Positions 33,757-43,926 of a stretch of DNA of 64,000 nt are shown here, piece after piece. Both the position numbers and the translations under genes were made by a program. The DNA is taken from contig NZ_BAAADB010000003.1 in NCBI RefSeq assembly GCF_039522025.1, positions 62,001 to 126,000 on the forward strand, written 5' to 3'. Under the pieces are notes generated by a model. That model was not told where the DNA came from. It worked only from the letters and a program-made list of their open reading frames with translations, and made no database searches. The stretch's first letter is position 1. Each line of letters starts with the position of its first letter. This stretch comes from Deinococcus depolymerans. GTDB taxonomy: Bacteria; Deinococcota; Deinococci; Deinococcales; Deinococcaceae.

Positions 33757-34323
33757 ATGACACCGAGCATCGTGATCGTGCCGGGCCTGGGGGACAGCGG
33801 CCCGGAGCACTGGCAGTCCCTGTGGACCGAGAAGTTCGGCGCGGCGCGCGTGCGGCAGGACGACCCGGACCACCCGACCCCGGCGGCGTGGTCGCAGCGA
33901 CTTCAGGAGGTGATCGACGCGACGCCGGGCGAACTGGTGCTCGTCGGACACTCGTGCGGGGTGCTGACCATCGTGCACTGGGCGGCCCTGACGGGCGGGC
34001 ACGCGCGGGTGAAGGGCGCGCTGCTGGTCGGCCCGACCGACGCGGACCGGGCGTTCGAGGAGTACCCCACCGTGGCGGGCATGGCCCCGGTGCCCACGCA
34101 GCCCCTGCCGTTCCCGGCGCTGGTGGTCGCCAGCGAGAACGACCCCTTCGCCAGCTTCGAGCGGGCGCAGGCCTTCGCGGATGCCTGGGACGCCGAGTTC
34201 ATCTCCGCGGGCGAGGCGGGGCACATCAACGTCGCGAGCGGTCACGGCGACTGGCCCGACGGTGAAGTGCTGCTGGGCGAGGCCCTGCACGCCTGGACGC
34301 CACCGGACATCGTGCGGATTTGA
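33757..34323 (+). CDS. RBBP9/YdeN-like serine hydrolase
   Basis: A 188-residue alpha/beta hydrolase of the RBBP9 family. The nucleophile Ser lies in VGHSCGV, with Asp in ASENDPF and His in AGHINVASG, giving the full triad, and the N-terminus IVIVPGLGDSGPEHWQ is typical. TAGCCT (33745-33750) ends 6 nt before the ATG. Its TGA stop (34321-34323) is the left target duplication of element C. Confidence 0.87.
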   Translation: MTPSIVIVPGLGDSGPEHWQSLWTEKFGAARVRQDDPDHPTPAAWSQRLQEVIDATPGELVLVGHSCGVLTIVHWAALTGGHARVKGALLVGPTDADRAFEEYPTVAGMAPVPTQPLPFPALVVASENDPFASFERAQAFADAWDAEFISAGEAGHINVASGHGDWPDGEVLLGEALHAWTPPDIVRI

Positions 34324-34479
34324 TACGGACTCCGATTGAATGGGCTGCAAAGCCCGTTCAATCCGGGCGGATGCGACTCGGAGAGCTGCCCCGCAGAGGA
34401 GGAGCTGGGCGGGTTCCGGACGTGGAGTTGACAGATCGGTGGTGTTCCGATCTGTGAACGAAACAAACGGCAGTCCGTA
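34324..34479 (+). mobile_element. MITE-like element, copy C
   Basis: 156 bp, long subtype. The ends TACGGACTCCG and CGGCAGTCCGTA are inverted. TGA lies on both sides (34321-34323 and 34480-34482), and the left one is the stop codon of the hydrolase gene. The covarying stem has arms ACAGATCGG / CCGATCTGT, 9 bp with no mismatch. Confidence 0.88.
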
Positions 34480-34643
34480 TGAGGACAGACGGGGGGAAGC
34501 GCAAGGCGACACGCAGGGCGCGGGAAGGGGAGTGGGCGCCCACGTTGCCCGGTCGCCCTGAAGCGCCGCTGCCCGCATGACCGCCCCCCACCCGGTCGCT
34601 GCCTTCCGCGCCCCGCCCCCCCCTCCCGCTTCCCTGCATGTCA

Positions 34644-34673
34644 ACGCGCCCCGGTCATCAGACCGGGGCGCGT
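34644..34673. terminator. stem-loop downstream of thioredoxin gene
   Basis: ACGCGCCCCGGTC and GACCGGGGCGCGT form a perfect 13-bp stem with a 4-nt ATCA loop, 12 bp past the thioredoxin stop. No T-run. The remainder of the gap between element C and this hairpin (34483-34643) shows no ORF or repeat. Confidence 0.65.
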
Positions 34674-34685
34674 CGTGATGGAGGT

Positions 34686-35036
34686 TCAGGCGCTGGGCTG
34701 GGCAGCGGCCTTGTCGGCCGGGGCGGCGTGCTTGTCGAGCAGGGTCTCGAAGGCGCGTTTGGGCTGGGCACCGACGACCCCCTCGATGGGCTGACCGTCC
34801 TTGAAGAGGATCAGGGTGGGGATGCTCATGACGCGGTACTGGCCCTGCGTGACGGGGTTCTCGTCGACGTTGACCTTGCCGATCTTCACGCGGCCCTCGT
34901 ACTGCCCGGCGAGTTCCTCGATGACGGGCGCGATGATGCGGCACGGTCCGCACCAGGGGGCCCAGAAGTCCACCAGGGTCAGGCCGCTGGCGATCTCGTC
35001 GTTAAAGTTGCTGTCCGTGAGTTCCACAGGCTTCAT
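34686..35036 (-). CDS. trxA: thioredoxin
   Basis: A 116-residue thioredoxin with FWAPWCGPC (active-site Cys29 and Cys32), the cis-Pro segment MSIPTLILF and the usual fold. A short Ala-rich C-terminal tail (APADKAAAQPSA) extends past the domain. TATAGT (fwd 35044-35049) ends 7 nt upstream of the ATG, so it is leaderless. General disulfide reductant in the cytoplasm. Confidence 0.95.
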   Translation of the reverse strand: MKPVELTDSNFNDEIASGLTLVDFWAPWCGPCRIIAPVIEELAGQYEGRVKIGKVNVDENPVTQGQYRVMSIPTLILFKDGQPIEGVVGAQPKRAFETLLDKHAAPADKAAAQPSA

Positions 35037-35165
35037 GCGACCAACTATACGCCCGGGGGGCATGCCGGGGATGGGGGCGAGATGGGCAAGGTGCTCACCG
35101 CTCGTTTAACCGTCGTGACCGGACTTCCAATCCGGCCGGGCAGCGCCGCGCGCTAGGGTGGGGAC

Positions 35166-35549
<384 letters not shown>

Positions 35550-35680
35550 GCCGGGCCGCCAGCGGCGGGGCGGGGGGATTGGGGGCCGTGCGGGCGTCAG
35601 GTATCCTGACGGGCGGACGTTCCCCATCCGGGGGCGTGGCGCGGCCTGCCCACGGGCAGGCGGCACAGGAGAGACATCAG

Positions 35681-36271
35681 ATGGAACGCATTGCACTTTT
35701 TATTGACGGCGCGAACGTGTACGCAGCGGCCAAACGACTCGGCTGGAACTTCGACCACCGCAAGATCCTGGAGCACTTCGCGGCGGGCGGCTCGCTGTAC
35801 AACGCCTTCTATTACACGGCGGTTCCCACGCCCATCGACGACAAGCAGAAGCGCTTCACGGACGCGCTGACGTACATGGGGTACACCGTCCGCACCCGCC
35901 CGCTGCGCGAGGCGACCGACGAGGGCGGCGACACCTACCGCCGCGCCAGCCTGGACATCGAGATCGTCACGGACCTGCTGTCCACCAGCGACCGCTACGA
36001 CACGGCCGTGCTGCTGACCGGCGACGGCGACTTCGAGCGTCCGGTCGAGGTGCTGCGCGCCCGTGGCAAGCGCGTGATCGTGGCCTGCATCGCCGAGATG
36101 ACCAGTTACGAACTGCGCAACGCCGCCGACGGGTACGTGGACTTCAAGGACATCCGCGAGCAGGTCGAGCGTCCCGGTTACCGCCTGCCCAGCGAGTCGC
36201 GTGGCAACAGCGGCAGCGAGCACCGCCCGTTCTACACCTCCGCGGCGCTGCAGGAATCCGATGACCGCTGA
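35681..36271 (+). CDS. NYN domain (LabA/DUF88-type) protein
   Basis: A 196-residue PIN-like NYN nuclease-fold protein. Acidic active-site residues are visible in ALFIDGANVYAAAK, the DIEIVTDL stretch and TGDGDFERPV. It is predicted to bind and perhaps cleave RNA. RBS AGGAG precedes ATG 35681. It overlaps plsX by 11 bp, so they are co-transcribed. A 7-bp inverted repeat CCTGCCC/GGGCAGG (35645-35660) lies just upstream of the RBS and could influence initiation. Confidence 0.85.
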   Translation: MERIALFIDGANVYAAAKRLGWNFDHRKILEHFAAGGSLYNAFYYTAVPTPIDDKQKRFTDALTYMGYTVRTRPLREATDEGGDTYRRASLDIEIVTDLLSTSDRYDTAVLLTGDGDFERPVEVLRARGKRVIVACIAEMTSYELRNAADGYVDFKDIREQVERPGYRLPSESRGNSGSEHRPFYTSAALQESDDR

Positions 36272-37283
36272 AGCCCCGAAGTCCCTGCCGGTCGCGCTCG
36301 ACGCCATGGGCGGCGACCACGGCGCCGCGCCGAACGTCGAGGGAGCCGTCTTGGCGGCCCGTGCAGGTGTCAGCGTGGTGCTGGTCGGGGACCGCGTGAA
36401 ACTGCACGCGGAACTCGGGAAGCACGCCGGGAGCGCCGCGCTGCCCATCGAGGTGGTCGAGGCGACCGACGTGATCGGCATGGACGAACACGCCAGTGAC
36501 GTGCGGCGCCGCACGCAGGCCAGCATCAACGTCGCCACCCGCCTCGTGAAGGAGGGCCGCGCGTCGGCGGCCGTCAGCATGGGCCACAGCGGCGCGACCA
36601 TGGCGTCCGCGCTGCTGACGCTGGGCCGCATCGGCGGCGTGGAACGCCCCGCGATCCTCACGCACCTGCCGGCCCGCGGGGGGTTCACGACCCTGCTGGA
36701 CGTGGGCGCCAACGCCGACGTGAAGGCCAGCTACTACGCGCAGTGGGCGCGGCTGGCCAGCGTGTACCTGCGGGTCGTGGAGGACCGCGAGAACCCCACC
36801 GTGGGCCTGCTGTCCATCGGCGAGGAGGACCACAAGGGCAGCGCGCTCGTCCTGGAGGCGCACGCACTGCTGCGCGAGCTGCACGGCCAGGGCATCAACT
36901 TCCACGGGAACGTGGAGGGCCGCGACATCTTCCGGAACACCACCGACATCGTCGTGACCGACGGCTTCACCGGGAACGTGGTCCTGAAACTCGCCGAGGG
37001 TGAAGCCAAGGTCCTGTTCGGCTGGGTGAAAGAAGCCCTGGGCAGCAGCCTGAAAACCAAACTGGGCGGCCTGCTGGTGCGCGGCGCGCTGCGCGGCCTG
37101 GCCGAACGCATGGACCCCAGCACCTACGGCGCCAGCCTGCTGATCGGCGTCCGGGGTCTGGCGTTCATCGGGCACGGCAGCGCCGACGCCCGCGCCGTCA
37201 AGAACGCGCTGCTGCGCGCCGCCCGCGCCCACGAATCCAGCCTGATTCCCCGTCTGGAGGCCGCCTTCCAGGCCCAGCACTGA
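36261..37283 (+). CDS. plsX: phosphate acyltransferase PlsX
   Basis: A 340-residue acyl-ACP:phosphate acyltransferase making acyl-phosphate for phospholipid synthesis. The typical start VALDAMGGDHGAAPNVEGA, then MGHSGATMASAL, TDGFTGNVVLKLAEG and the end AHESSLIPRL fit the family. The start overlaps the NYN gene by 11 bp, with AGGA upstream. No fabD/plsY lies nearby. Confidence 0.95.
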   Translation: MTAEAPKSLPVALDAMGGDHGAAPNVEGAVLAARAGVSVVLVGDRVKLHAELGKHAGSAALPIEVVEATDVIGMDEHASDVRRRTQASINVATRLVKEGRASAAVSMGHSGATMASALLTLGRIGGVERPAILTHLPARGGFTTLLDVGANADVKASYYAQWARLASVYLRVVEDRENPTVGLLSIGEEDHKGSALVLEAHALLRELHGQGINFHGNVEGRDIFRNTTDIVVTDGFTGNVVLKLAEGEAKVLFGWVKEALGSSLKTKLGGLLVRGALRGLAERMDPSTYGASLLIGVRGLAFIGHGSADARAVKNALLRAARAHESSLIPRLEAAFQAQH

Positions 37284-37329
37284 AGGGTTCCCCCACACCA
37301 CTCACCTGTCCGTGGGTAAGGTGGGGGAC

Positions 37330-38523
37330 ATGCTGGCTGAACTGAGTATTCAAGTCATGAAACCGCAGGTGTGGGTCGGACTGGCCCTGACAGCCCTGTT
37401 CGCGTACGCCATCTACCGCTTCGGGCGGCTGCTGATCGGGGCGCTGAGCCCGCACATTCCGCGCCGCCTGCTGGCCCCGCTCAGGTGGGTGTGGTGGCTG
37501 GTGGTCGTGACCGGCTGGCTGGCGGTCGCGACGTTCGTGGCGTACCTGCCGAGCGTGCCGGTCCTGTTCGACCTGGGCCGCGACATCAGCAGCGGCTTCC
37601 GGCACAGTGCGGGGCAGCTGGTGGTCGTGGTCGCCATGGCCCTGATCGCCTGGAACCTGATCAGCACCTTCGCGGCCCGCATCGTGGCCGAACAGGAATT
37701 CAACCGCCGCAGCGTGCGCGTGCAGACCCTCAAGGGCGTCGTGGAGAGCACGCTGCGGGTCGTGGTGGTCATCATCAGTCTCATCGCCGCCCTGCAGGCC
37801 ATCGGCCTGAACGCCACCAGCCTGCTGGCCGGGGTGTCCGTGCTGGGTCTCGCGGTGGGGTTCGGGGCGCAGAGCCTGATCAAGGACGTCTTCAACGGCT
37901 TTTTCATCCTGCTTGAAGATCAGTACGGGGTGGGCGACGTGATCACCATCAACACCGGGCAGCTCTCGGGCGGCGTGGAACGCCTGAACCTGCGCGTCAC
38001 GGCGCTGCGCGCCCTGGACGGCACCATGCACATCGTCCCGAACGGTCAGATCCAGACGGTCAGCGTGAGCAGCAAGGACTGGTCGCGCGTGGTGGCGGCC
38101 GTGGACGTCACGTACAACGCCAACGTGGACGAGGCCCTGAAGGTCCTGCAGGCGGTCAGCACCGAACTGTACGAATCCCCCGACTGGCGGCACTTCTTCC
38201 TGGAGGAACCCGAGATGCAGGGCGTGGTGCAGCTCGCGCCGGACGGCGTGACCCTGCGCGCGCTGTACAAGGTGCAGCCCAAGAGCCAGTGGGCGCTGGG
38301 CCGCGAGTTCAACCGCCGCATCAAGATCGCCATGGACGAGGCCGGCATCGAGATTCCCTTCCCGCAGCGCAGCCTGAACTTCAGCGGGTCTCCCATCGAG
38401 ATCCGCCTGACCCGTGACGGCACACCCACGCCGCCCCCCGCGCAGGACACCAGCACCCAGAACCGACAGAACCCCCCGGTGGAACCCAGTCTGAGCCGCG
38501 ATCCGGAAGAACGCGAGATCTGA
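37330..38523 (+). CDS. MscS-family mechanosensitive channel
   Basis: A 397-residue small-conductance mechanosensitive channel. N-terminal membrane helices (VWVGLALTALFAYAIY, WVWWLVVVTGWLAVATFVAY, LVVVVAMALIAW) are followed by the pore helix/beta domain core VLGLAVGFGAQSLIKDVFNG and FFILLEDQYGVGD. The C-terminal tail is Pro/Gln-rich. TAAGGT (37317-37322) ends 7 nt before ATG 37330, so this is the chosen start. Its TGA (38521-38523) is the target flank of element D. Confidence 0.93.
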   Translation: MLAELSIQVMKPQVWVGLALTALFAYAIYRFGRLLIGALSPHIPRRLLAPLRWVWWLVVVTGWLAVATFVAYLPSVPVLFDLGRDISSGFRHSAGQLVVVVAMALIAWNLISTFAARIVAEQEFNRRSVRVQTLKGVVESTLRVVVVIISLIAALQAIGLNATSLLAGVSVLGLAVGFGAQSLIKDVFNGFFILLEDQYGVGDVITINTGQLSGGVERLNLRVTALRALDGTMHIVPNGQIQTVSVSSKDWSRVVAAVDVTYNANVDEALKVLQAVSTELYESPDWRHFFLEEPEMQGVVQLAPDGVTLRALYKVQPKSQWALGREFNRRIKIAMDEAGIEIPFPQRSLNFSGSPIEIRLTRDGTPTPPPAQDTSTQNRQNPPVEPSLSRDPEEREI

Positions 38524-38649
38524 TCCGGACTCCGATTGAATGGCTTATAAAGCCGTTCAATCCGAGCGGGTGCGACTCGGAGAGCTGCTCCGCAGAGGAG
38601 AGAAACGCCCCTCCGGACGTGGAGCTGGCAACCCGGTTGTCCCTGGTTG
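38524..38649 (+). mobile_element. MITE-like element, copy D (truncated)
   Basis: About 126 bp. The left end TCCGGACTCCGATTGAATGG is intact and flanked by TGA, the mscS stop codon. The right end lacks the final roughly 20 bp of the element (AACGGAACAGACGGCAGTCC in copy F1), and the sequence passes directly into the ftsH stop region (TTGTCAACCC). The covarying hairpin is present but imperfect. Confidence 0.75.
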
Positions 38650-40809
38650 TCAACCCATCAGGCCCGCCGGGGCGGGTGGCGTGACCGGCGGCAGCGGCTC
38701 GAGTTCCGCGCCACTGAGCAACGCGCTGAACTCCTCACCGCTGAGCGTCTCACGGGTCATGAGGACCTTCACGATCTCGTGCACGGATCCCAGGTGCTCG
38801 CCGACCAGTTGCGTGGCCCGCGCGTAGGCATGGTCGATCAGCGCGCGAACCTCGCGGTCCACCTCGGCGGCGGTGGCCTCGCTCATGGGGAGCAGCTGTG
38901 CGCCGCCGCCCAGGAAGCCGCTCTCGCTGCTGGCCAGCGCGACCTTCCCGATGCGGTCGCCCATGCCCCACTCGGTCACCATGCGCCGCGCGATGCCGGT
39001 CGCCTGCTGGAAGTCGTTCTGCGCGCCGGTCGTGACCTCGCCGAACACGACCTCCTCGGCCGCGCGGCCCGCGAGGGCCACGGCGATCATGTCCTCCAGC
39101 GCCGGGCGGGTGACGTGCAGGCGGTCGTCGGCGTCCGGCATCATGAACCCGGCGGCGCGGCCCCGGGGCACGACCGTCAGTTTCGCCACGCGGTTGGCGT
39201 GGGGCAGGAGCTGGGCGGCGAGGGCGTGCCCGACCTCGTGGTACGCCGTGACCTTCCGGTCCGCCTCCCGCACCACCAGCGACCGCCGCTCCGGCCCCAT
39301 CAGCACCCGGTCCCGCGCCTCGTCCACGTCCCGTCCCACGATCCGCGTCCGCCCCGACCGCGCCGCCTGCAGCGCCGCCTCGTTCAGCAGGTTCTCCAGG
39401 TCCGCGCCCACCATGCCCGCCGTGCGCCGCGCCACCACCCCCAGGTCCACGCTGGCGTCCAGCGGTTTCTTCCGCGCGTGGATCCGCAGGATCTGCTCGC
39501 GGCCCCGCACGTCCGGCGCGTCCACCACCACCTGCCGGTCAAACCGCCCCGGGCGCAGCAGCGCGGCGTCCAGCACGTCCGGGCGGTTCGTGGCGGCCAG
39601 GATGATCACCTCCTGCCCGCTGGAGAAGCCGTCCATCTCGACGAGCAGCTGGTTGAGAGTCTGTTCGCGTTCGTCGTTGCCGCCCTGCATGTTCACGCCG
39701 CGTTTGCGGCCGACGGCGTCGATCTCGTCGATGAAGACGATGCAGGGGGCGGCCTTGCGGGCCTGTTCGAAGAGGTCGCGGACGCGGGCGGCGCCGACAC
39801 CGACGAACATCTCGACGAAGTCGGAGCCGCTGATGCTGAAGTAGGGGACGCGGGCCTCACCGGCGACGGCCTTGGCCAGGAGGGTCTTGCCGCTGCCTGG
39901 GGGGCCGACGAGGAGCACGCCGTGGGGGATGCGGGCGCCGAGCTGGTGGTACTTCTCGGGGTGGCGGAGGAAATCGACGACTTCCTGGAGGTCCTGTTTG
40001 GCCTCGTCGCAGCCGGCGACGTCGGTGAAGTTGAGTTTGATCTGGCCCTCGCTGATGACGGCGGCTTTCGACTTCCCGAACGTGCCTGCCGCGCCCGCCC
40101 CACCCCCCTGGGCGCGCATGTTCCGCCACAGCACCACCAGGATCAGGGCCGTCAGGATCAGGGGAAGCAGCTGCCCCACCCACCCGAACGCCGACCCGGC
40201 CTGCGTCACCTGCAGGGGCACGTCCGCCGCGCGGATGCGGGTCAGGGTCGCGCCGTCGGCCGGCACGATCAGCGAGCGCGGGCGGCTGCCGTCCACGAAG
40301 CTCACGCTGGCCTGCCCGGCGCTGGACAGAACCACCCGCGCCACCCGTCCGGCCTTCAGGTCCGCGAAGAAGCGGTTGCTGGAGTACCCGCCCTCGGCGG
40401 ACGCGGCCGGCGCACCTGCCGGGAGCGGGCTGCTCGGCGTGGTGCCGGGGGCGGCGCTGGCAGCGCTCAGGCCACCCAGCAGCAGCGCGCCTCCGGTCAG
40501 CGCGGTCCGGGCGAGTCGCGCGGCGCGGCCCGGCGGACGGCGGGACCCGCCCGTGGGCTGCGGCGCCCCCTCCGCGCCTGCGGCTGGGCAGCTGCGCCGC
40601 TCGGCGGGCCGCTCAGCCCGACCGGAAAGCTCCTGAACGCCTGGCGATCGCAGTCCGTATGATCCGGCTTCCGTTTGTTTCGTCAACAGACCGGAACACC
40701 ACCGAGCTGTCAACGCCACGTCCGGAACCCGCCCAGCTCCTACTCGCTTCGCTCGGATTGAATGGCTTTGTAAGCCATTCAATCCGAGTCCGTATGAGGC
40801 GCGGTTCAT
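38650..40809 (-). CDS. ftsH: FtsH membrane AAA+ zinc protease with MITE-encoded N-terminal insertion
   Basis: ATP-dependent membrane protease, 719 residues from ATG 40809. That start is supported by TAGCAT (fwd 40815-40820) ending 5 nt upstream. It begins MNRAS, then reads through element E in frame for 45 codons, then a further basic Pro/Ser-rich tail of about 58 residues, TM1 ([16 protein letters not shown]), a periplasmic domain, TM2 ([12 protein letters not shown]), AAA+ Walker A GPPGSGKT (about 300), and zinc site HEVGH (about 523). A start after the element would have to be non-ATG. The TGA stop lies in the remnant of element D. Degrades misfolded membrane proteins. Confidence 0.92.
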   Translation of the reverse strand: MNRASYGLGLNGLQSHSIRAKRVGAGRVPDVALTARWCSGLLTKQTEAGSYGLRSPGVQELSGRAERPAERRSCPAAGAEGAPQPTGGSRRPPGRAARLARTALTGGALLLGGLSAASAAPGTTPSSPLPAGAPAASAEGGYSSNRFFADLKAGRVARVVLSSAGQASVSFVDGSRPRSLIVPADGATLTRIRAADVPLQVTQAGSAFGWVGQLLPLILTALILVVLWRNMRAQGGGAGAAGTFGKSKAAVISEGQIKLNFTDVAGCDEAKQDLQEVVDFLRHPEKYHQLGARIPHGVLLVGPPGSGKTLLAKAVAGEARVPYFSISGSDFVEMFVGVGAARVRDLFEQARKAAPCIVFIDEIDAVGRKRGVNMQGGNDEREQTLNQLLVEMDGFSSGQEVIILAATNRPDVLDAALLRPGRFDRQVVVDAPDVRGREQILRIHARKKPLDASVDLGVVARRTAGMVGADLENLLNEAALQAARSGRTRIVGRDVDEARDRVLMGPERRSLVVREADRKVTAYHEVGHALAAQLLPHANRVAKLTVVPRGRAAGFMMPDADDRLHVTRPALEDMIAVALAGRAAEEVVFGEVTTGAQNDFQQATGIARRMVTEWGMGDRIGKVALASSESGFLGGGAQLLPMSEATAAEVDREVRALIDHAYARATQLVGEHLGSVHEIVKVLMTRETLSGEEFSALLSGAELEPLPPVTPPAPAGLMG
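40660..40797 (-). mobile_element. MITE-like element, copy E, in frame inside ftsH
   Basis: The element itself is 40663-40794 (132 bp), flanked by TGA at 40660-40662 and 40795-40797. The TIRs are partly eroded on the left (TCCGGCTTCCG). Because 132 + 3 = 135 is a multiple of 3 and the element has no stop in this frame, the ftsH reading frame continues through it. The terminal hairpin is a perfect 17-bp stem (CTCGGATTGAATGGCTT / AAGCCATTCAATCCGAG). A 10-bp solo copy of the end, AGTCCGTA, lies just outside the left flank. Confidence 0.85.
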
Positions 40810-40935
40810 GCCCCATGCTACGCCGTCCCGCGGGGCGGGGAACGCGCTCCCGCTGACCATCCGCCCCCCCCTGCCGGTCACCCCCGCCGGCGGGACGCTC
40901 AGGTTTCCGTCAGGCTCGGCGGGTATGCTGACCGC

Positions 40936-41427
<492 letters not shown>

Positions 41428-41448
41428 CGCCACGCCGCTCAGCCGCAG

Positions 41449-41475
41449 GGGGGGAATCCGGGCCGGATTCCCCCC
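41449..41475. terminator. bidirectional stem-loop after DUF4384 gene
   Basis: GGGGGGAATCCG and CGGATTCCCCCC form a perfect 12-bp stem with a 3-nt loop, between two convergent genes. Confidence 0.65.
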
Positions 41476-41483
41476 TCGCCCGT

Positions 41484-42404
41484 TCAGCCTGCCGGGCGGT
41501 GACGGGGCAGGCGGCCCCCCCGTTCCGGCAGGGGAGAGGCCGCGCCCCGCCACGCGCCGCACAGGGCGCGCACCGCCGCCACCCGCTGCCCCCCGGCGGC
41601 GTTCAGGGCGGCCGTCATGACCGCCCGCTCGTCGCGCCGCTGCCCCAGCAGGAACAGCGTGCGCGCCTGCGCCAGCGCCGCCAGCCGTTCCGGGTCACGC
41701 GCGGGCAGCCCGCCGGGAGGCGCGGCCCAGGTGTCGGCCGGAAAGCGCGGCGCGACCTTCCCGCCGTCCTCGGCCAGCCAGGACCACAGGGCCGCGCCGG
41801 TCAGGACGCTGCGGGCCTGCACGCCCCGCAATCCGGACTGCGCGTTCCAGCGCTGCGCGGCGGGCCGCGCGTACCCGCCGCGCAGCAGGCCCACCAGCCG
41901 CACCCGCCGGGTCACGCAGCGCCCACCCAGACCGTCTTCCTGCGCCCAGTCGCGCAGCGCCCGGTGCAGCTCGGCAAACGTGCCGCCCGACGCGACCACG
42001 TCCACCAGCGCCGCCCGGCGCCCCGAACGCACCAGTTCACGCGGGTGCAGGCCCGCCCCGGCCAGCAGGGGCCGCAGCGTCCGCACCTGCCCGGCGTCCA
42101 GCGTGGCGTTCAGCAGCGACACGTTCAGACCCGACACCCGCCACGGCACGCCCACGCCCCACAGCAACCCCCCCAGGTACGCCCGCAGCGGCTCGGGCGA
42201 GCGGCCCACGAACACCAGGTCCACGCCGCCCGCCGCGACCAGCACGCCCGCCAGCGCCGCGCGCAGGTCCGGCAGGAACGCCAGCGCGTCCGGACTGGCC
42301 GGGAGCGCCCCCAGCCCGGCGGCGCGGGTCACGTCCCACACGGGCGGCCCGGCACTGTGGAGCGGGTGGGGCAGAGGATGGTGCAGCGGACGCGGCGCGG
42401 TCAT
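41484..42404 (-). CDS. hypothetical protein, possible PRTase-like motif
   Basis: A 306-residue protein I cannot place firmly. [19 protein letters not shown] and, later, [20 protein letters not shown] resemble the ligand loops of phosphoribosyltransferase folds (hydrophobic strand, Asp-rich turn, SGGT), but the standard DD signature is absent. C-terminal helices are Arg-rich. CAGCAT (fwd 42410-42415) ends 5 nt before ATG 42404, which makes it the likely start; longer starts would remove that box. Divergent from the MazG-like gene. Confidence 0.65.
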   Translation of the reverse strand: MTAPRPLHHPLPHPLHSAGPPVWDVTRAAGLGALPASPDALAFLPDLRAALAGVLVAAGGVDLVFVGRSPEPLRAYLGGLLWGVGVPWRVSGLNVSLLNATLDAGQVRTLRPLLAGAGLHPRELVRSGRRAALVDVVASGGTFAELHRALRDWAQEDGLGGRCVTRRVRLVGLLRGGYARPAAQRWNAQSGLRGVQARSVLTGAALWSWLAEDGGKVAPRFPADTWAAPPGGLPARDPERLAALAQARTLFLLGQRRDERAVMTAALNAAGGQRVAAVRALCGAWRGAASPLPERGGRLPRHRPAG

Positions 42405-42489
42405 GCCCCATGCTGCGCCCCGCCGGGCGGCCCGCGCATCGGCCAGCTGGCGCACGGTCCCCCCGGCCATTGCCGGTATGCTGACCCGC

Positions 42490-42852
42490 ATGAGCCTGAC
42501 CTTCGAGGACGCCAGCGCCCGCGTGGACGCCTACATCAGCCAGTTCCGGGAAGGGTACTTCCCGCCGCTGCTGATGCTGGCCCGCCTGACCGAGGAGACC
42601 GGCGAGATCGCCCGCGTCATCGCCCATGAGAACGGCAAGACGCCCAAACCCGGCGAGGAAACCGGCGACCTCGAGATGGAACTCGCGGACCTGCTGTTCG
42701 TGACCATCTGCATGGCGAACGAACGCGGCCTGAACCTGGAACGCGGCTTCGAACGCATGATGGCCAAGGTCGAGAAGCGCGACGCGACCCGCTGGACCCG
42801 CAAGGACGCGGGCGAACCCGGCGAGTCCGGCAAGACCGAGGTCACCCCGTGA
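42490..42852 (+). CDS. MazG-like nucleotide pyrophosphohydrolase
   Basis: A 120-residue all-alpha NTP-PPase. LTEETGEIARVIAHE and ETGDLEMELADLLF give the E-x2-E and E-x3-D metal-binding helices of the MazG superfamily. Probably hydrolyses noncanonical NTPs/dNTPs. TATGCT (42477-42482) ends 7 nt before the ATG. Its TGA overlaps the GTG of the next gene. Confidence 0.9.
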   Translation: MSLTFEDASARVDAYISQFREGYFPPLLMLARLTEETGEIARVIAHENGKTPKPGEETGDLEMELADLLFVTICMANERGLNLERGFERMMAKVEKRDATRWTRKDAGEPGESGKTEVTP

Positions 42853-43382
42853 CCGGCGACCTGCGCTACCCGCTCGGGCCGATGCCCACCCCGCAGACCC
42901 TCACGTCCGTCGAGCGCGTCGAGGCCCTCGGGCACCTGTTCGCGCTGCCCGCCGACCTGTTCGACGCCGTGCAGGGACTGACCGACGAACAACTCGGCAC
43001 CCCGTACCGCGACGGCGGCTGGACGGTGCGGCAGGTCGTCCACCACGTCGCCGAGAGCCACATGAACGCCTTCATCCGCCTGAAACTCGCGCTGACCGAG
43101 GACAACCCCACCATCAAACCCTATGAGGAGGACCGCTGGGCGACCCTCCCGGACCACGAACTGGTCCCCGACGTCAGCCTGAACCTGCTGGACGCGCTGC
43201 ACTCGCGCCTGGGCATGCTGTTCGCCTCGCTGGACCCCGCCGGCCCCGACTGGGCCAGGCCCTGGACGCACCCCGCGCAGGGCCGCACGTACACCGTGGA
43301 CACCCTGCTCGCCATGTACGCCTGGCACGGACGGCACCACACCGCCCAGATCACCGTGCTGCGCGAACGGAACGGCTGGTAA
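42849..43382 (+). CDS. YfiT/DinB-superfamily metal-dependent protein
   Basis: A 177-residue four-helix bundle protein of the YfiT/DinB superfamily. Likely metal-ligand His residues occur in VRQVVHHVAESHMN and MYAWHGRHHTAQI. Relatives include bacillithiol transferases and putative metal-dependent hydrolases. GTG overlaps the preceding stop, and it abuts the next ORF with no gap, so the three genes form an operon. Confidence 0.85.
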   Translation: MTGDLRYPLGPMPTPQTLTSVERVEALGHLFALPADLFDAVQGLTDEQLGTPYRDGGWTVRQVVHHVAESHMNAFIRLKLALTEDNPTIKPYEEDRWATLPDHELVPDVSLNLLDALHSRLGMLFASLDPAGPDWARPWTHPAQGRTYTVDTLLAMYAWHGRHHTAQITVLRERNGW

Positions 43383-43847
<465 letters not shown>

Positions 43848-43863
43848 CCGCCAGGGTAGCCAG

Positions 43864-43903
43864 AGCCGGGGCGGAACGCGCTGATCTGCGTTCCGCCCCG
43901 GCT
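43864..43903. terminator. bidirectional stem-loop between Nudix and era
   Basis: AGCCGGGGCGGAACGC and GCGTTCCGCCCCGGCT form a perfect 16-bp stem with an 8-nt loop, between two convergent genes. No T-run. Confidence 0.7.
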
Positions 43904-43926
43904 GGTGGTCGTGCCGGTATAAACCC

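Noticed and set aside
34500..34640. Possible small ORFs in the gap between element C and thioredoxin
   Set aside because: Short Arg-rich frames with no RBS or -10 box and no family resemblance.
38524..38827. Frames beginning in element D (MAYKAVQSERVRLG...)
   Set aside because: Translations of repeat sequence seen at several loci in different frames; no evidence the elements encode a protein of their own.
40613..40816. Alternative 67-codon frame through element E ([14 protein letters not shown]...)
   Set aside because: Its translation is element sequence in another frame and ends shortly after; ATG 40809 in the ftsH frame has the promoter-like box at the right distance.
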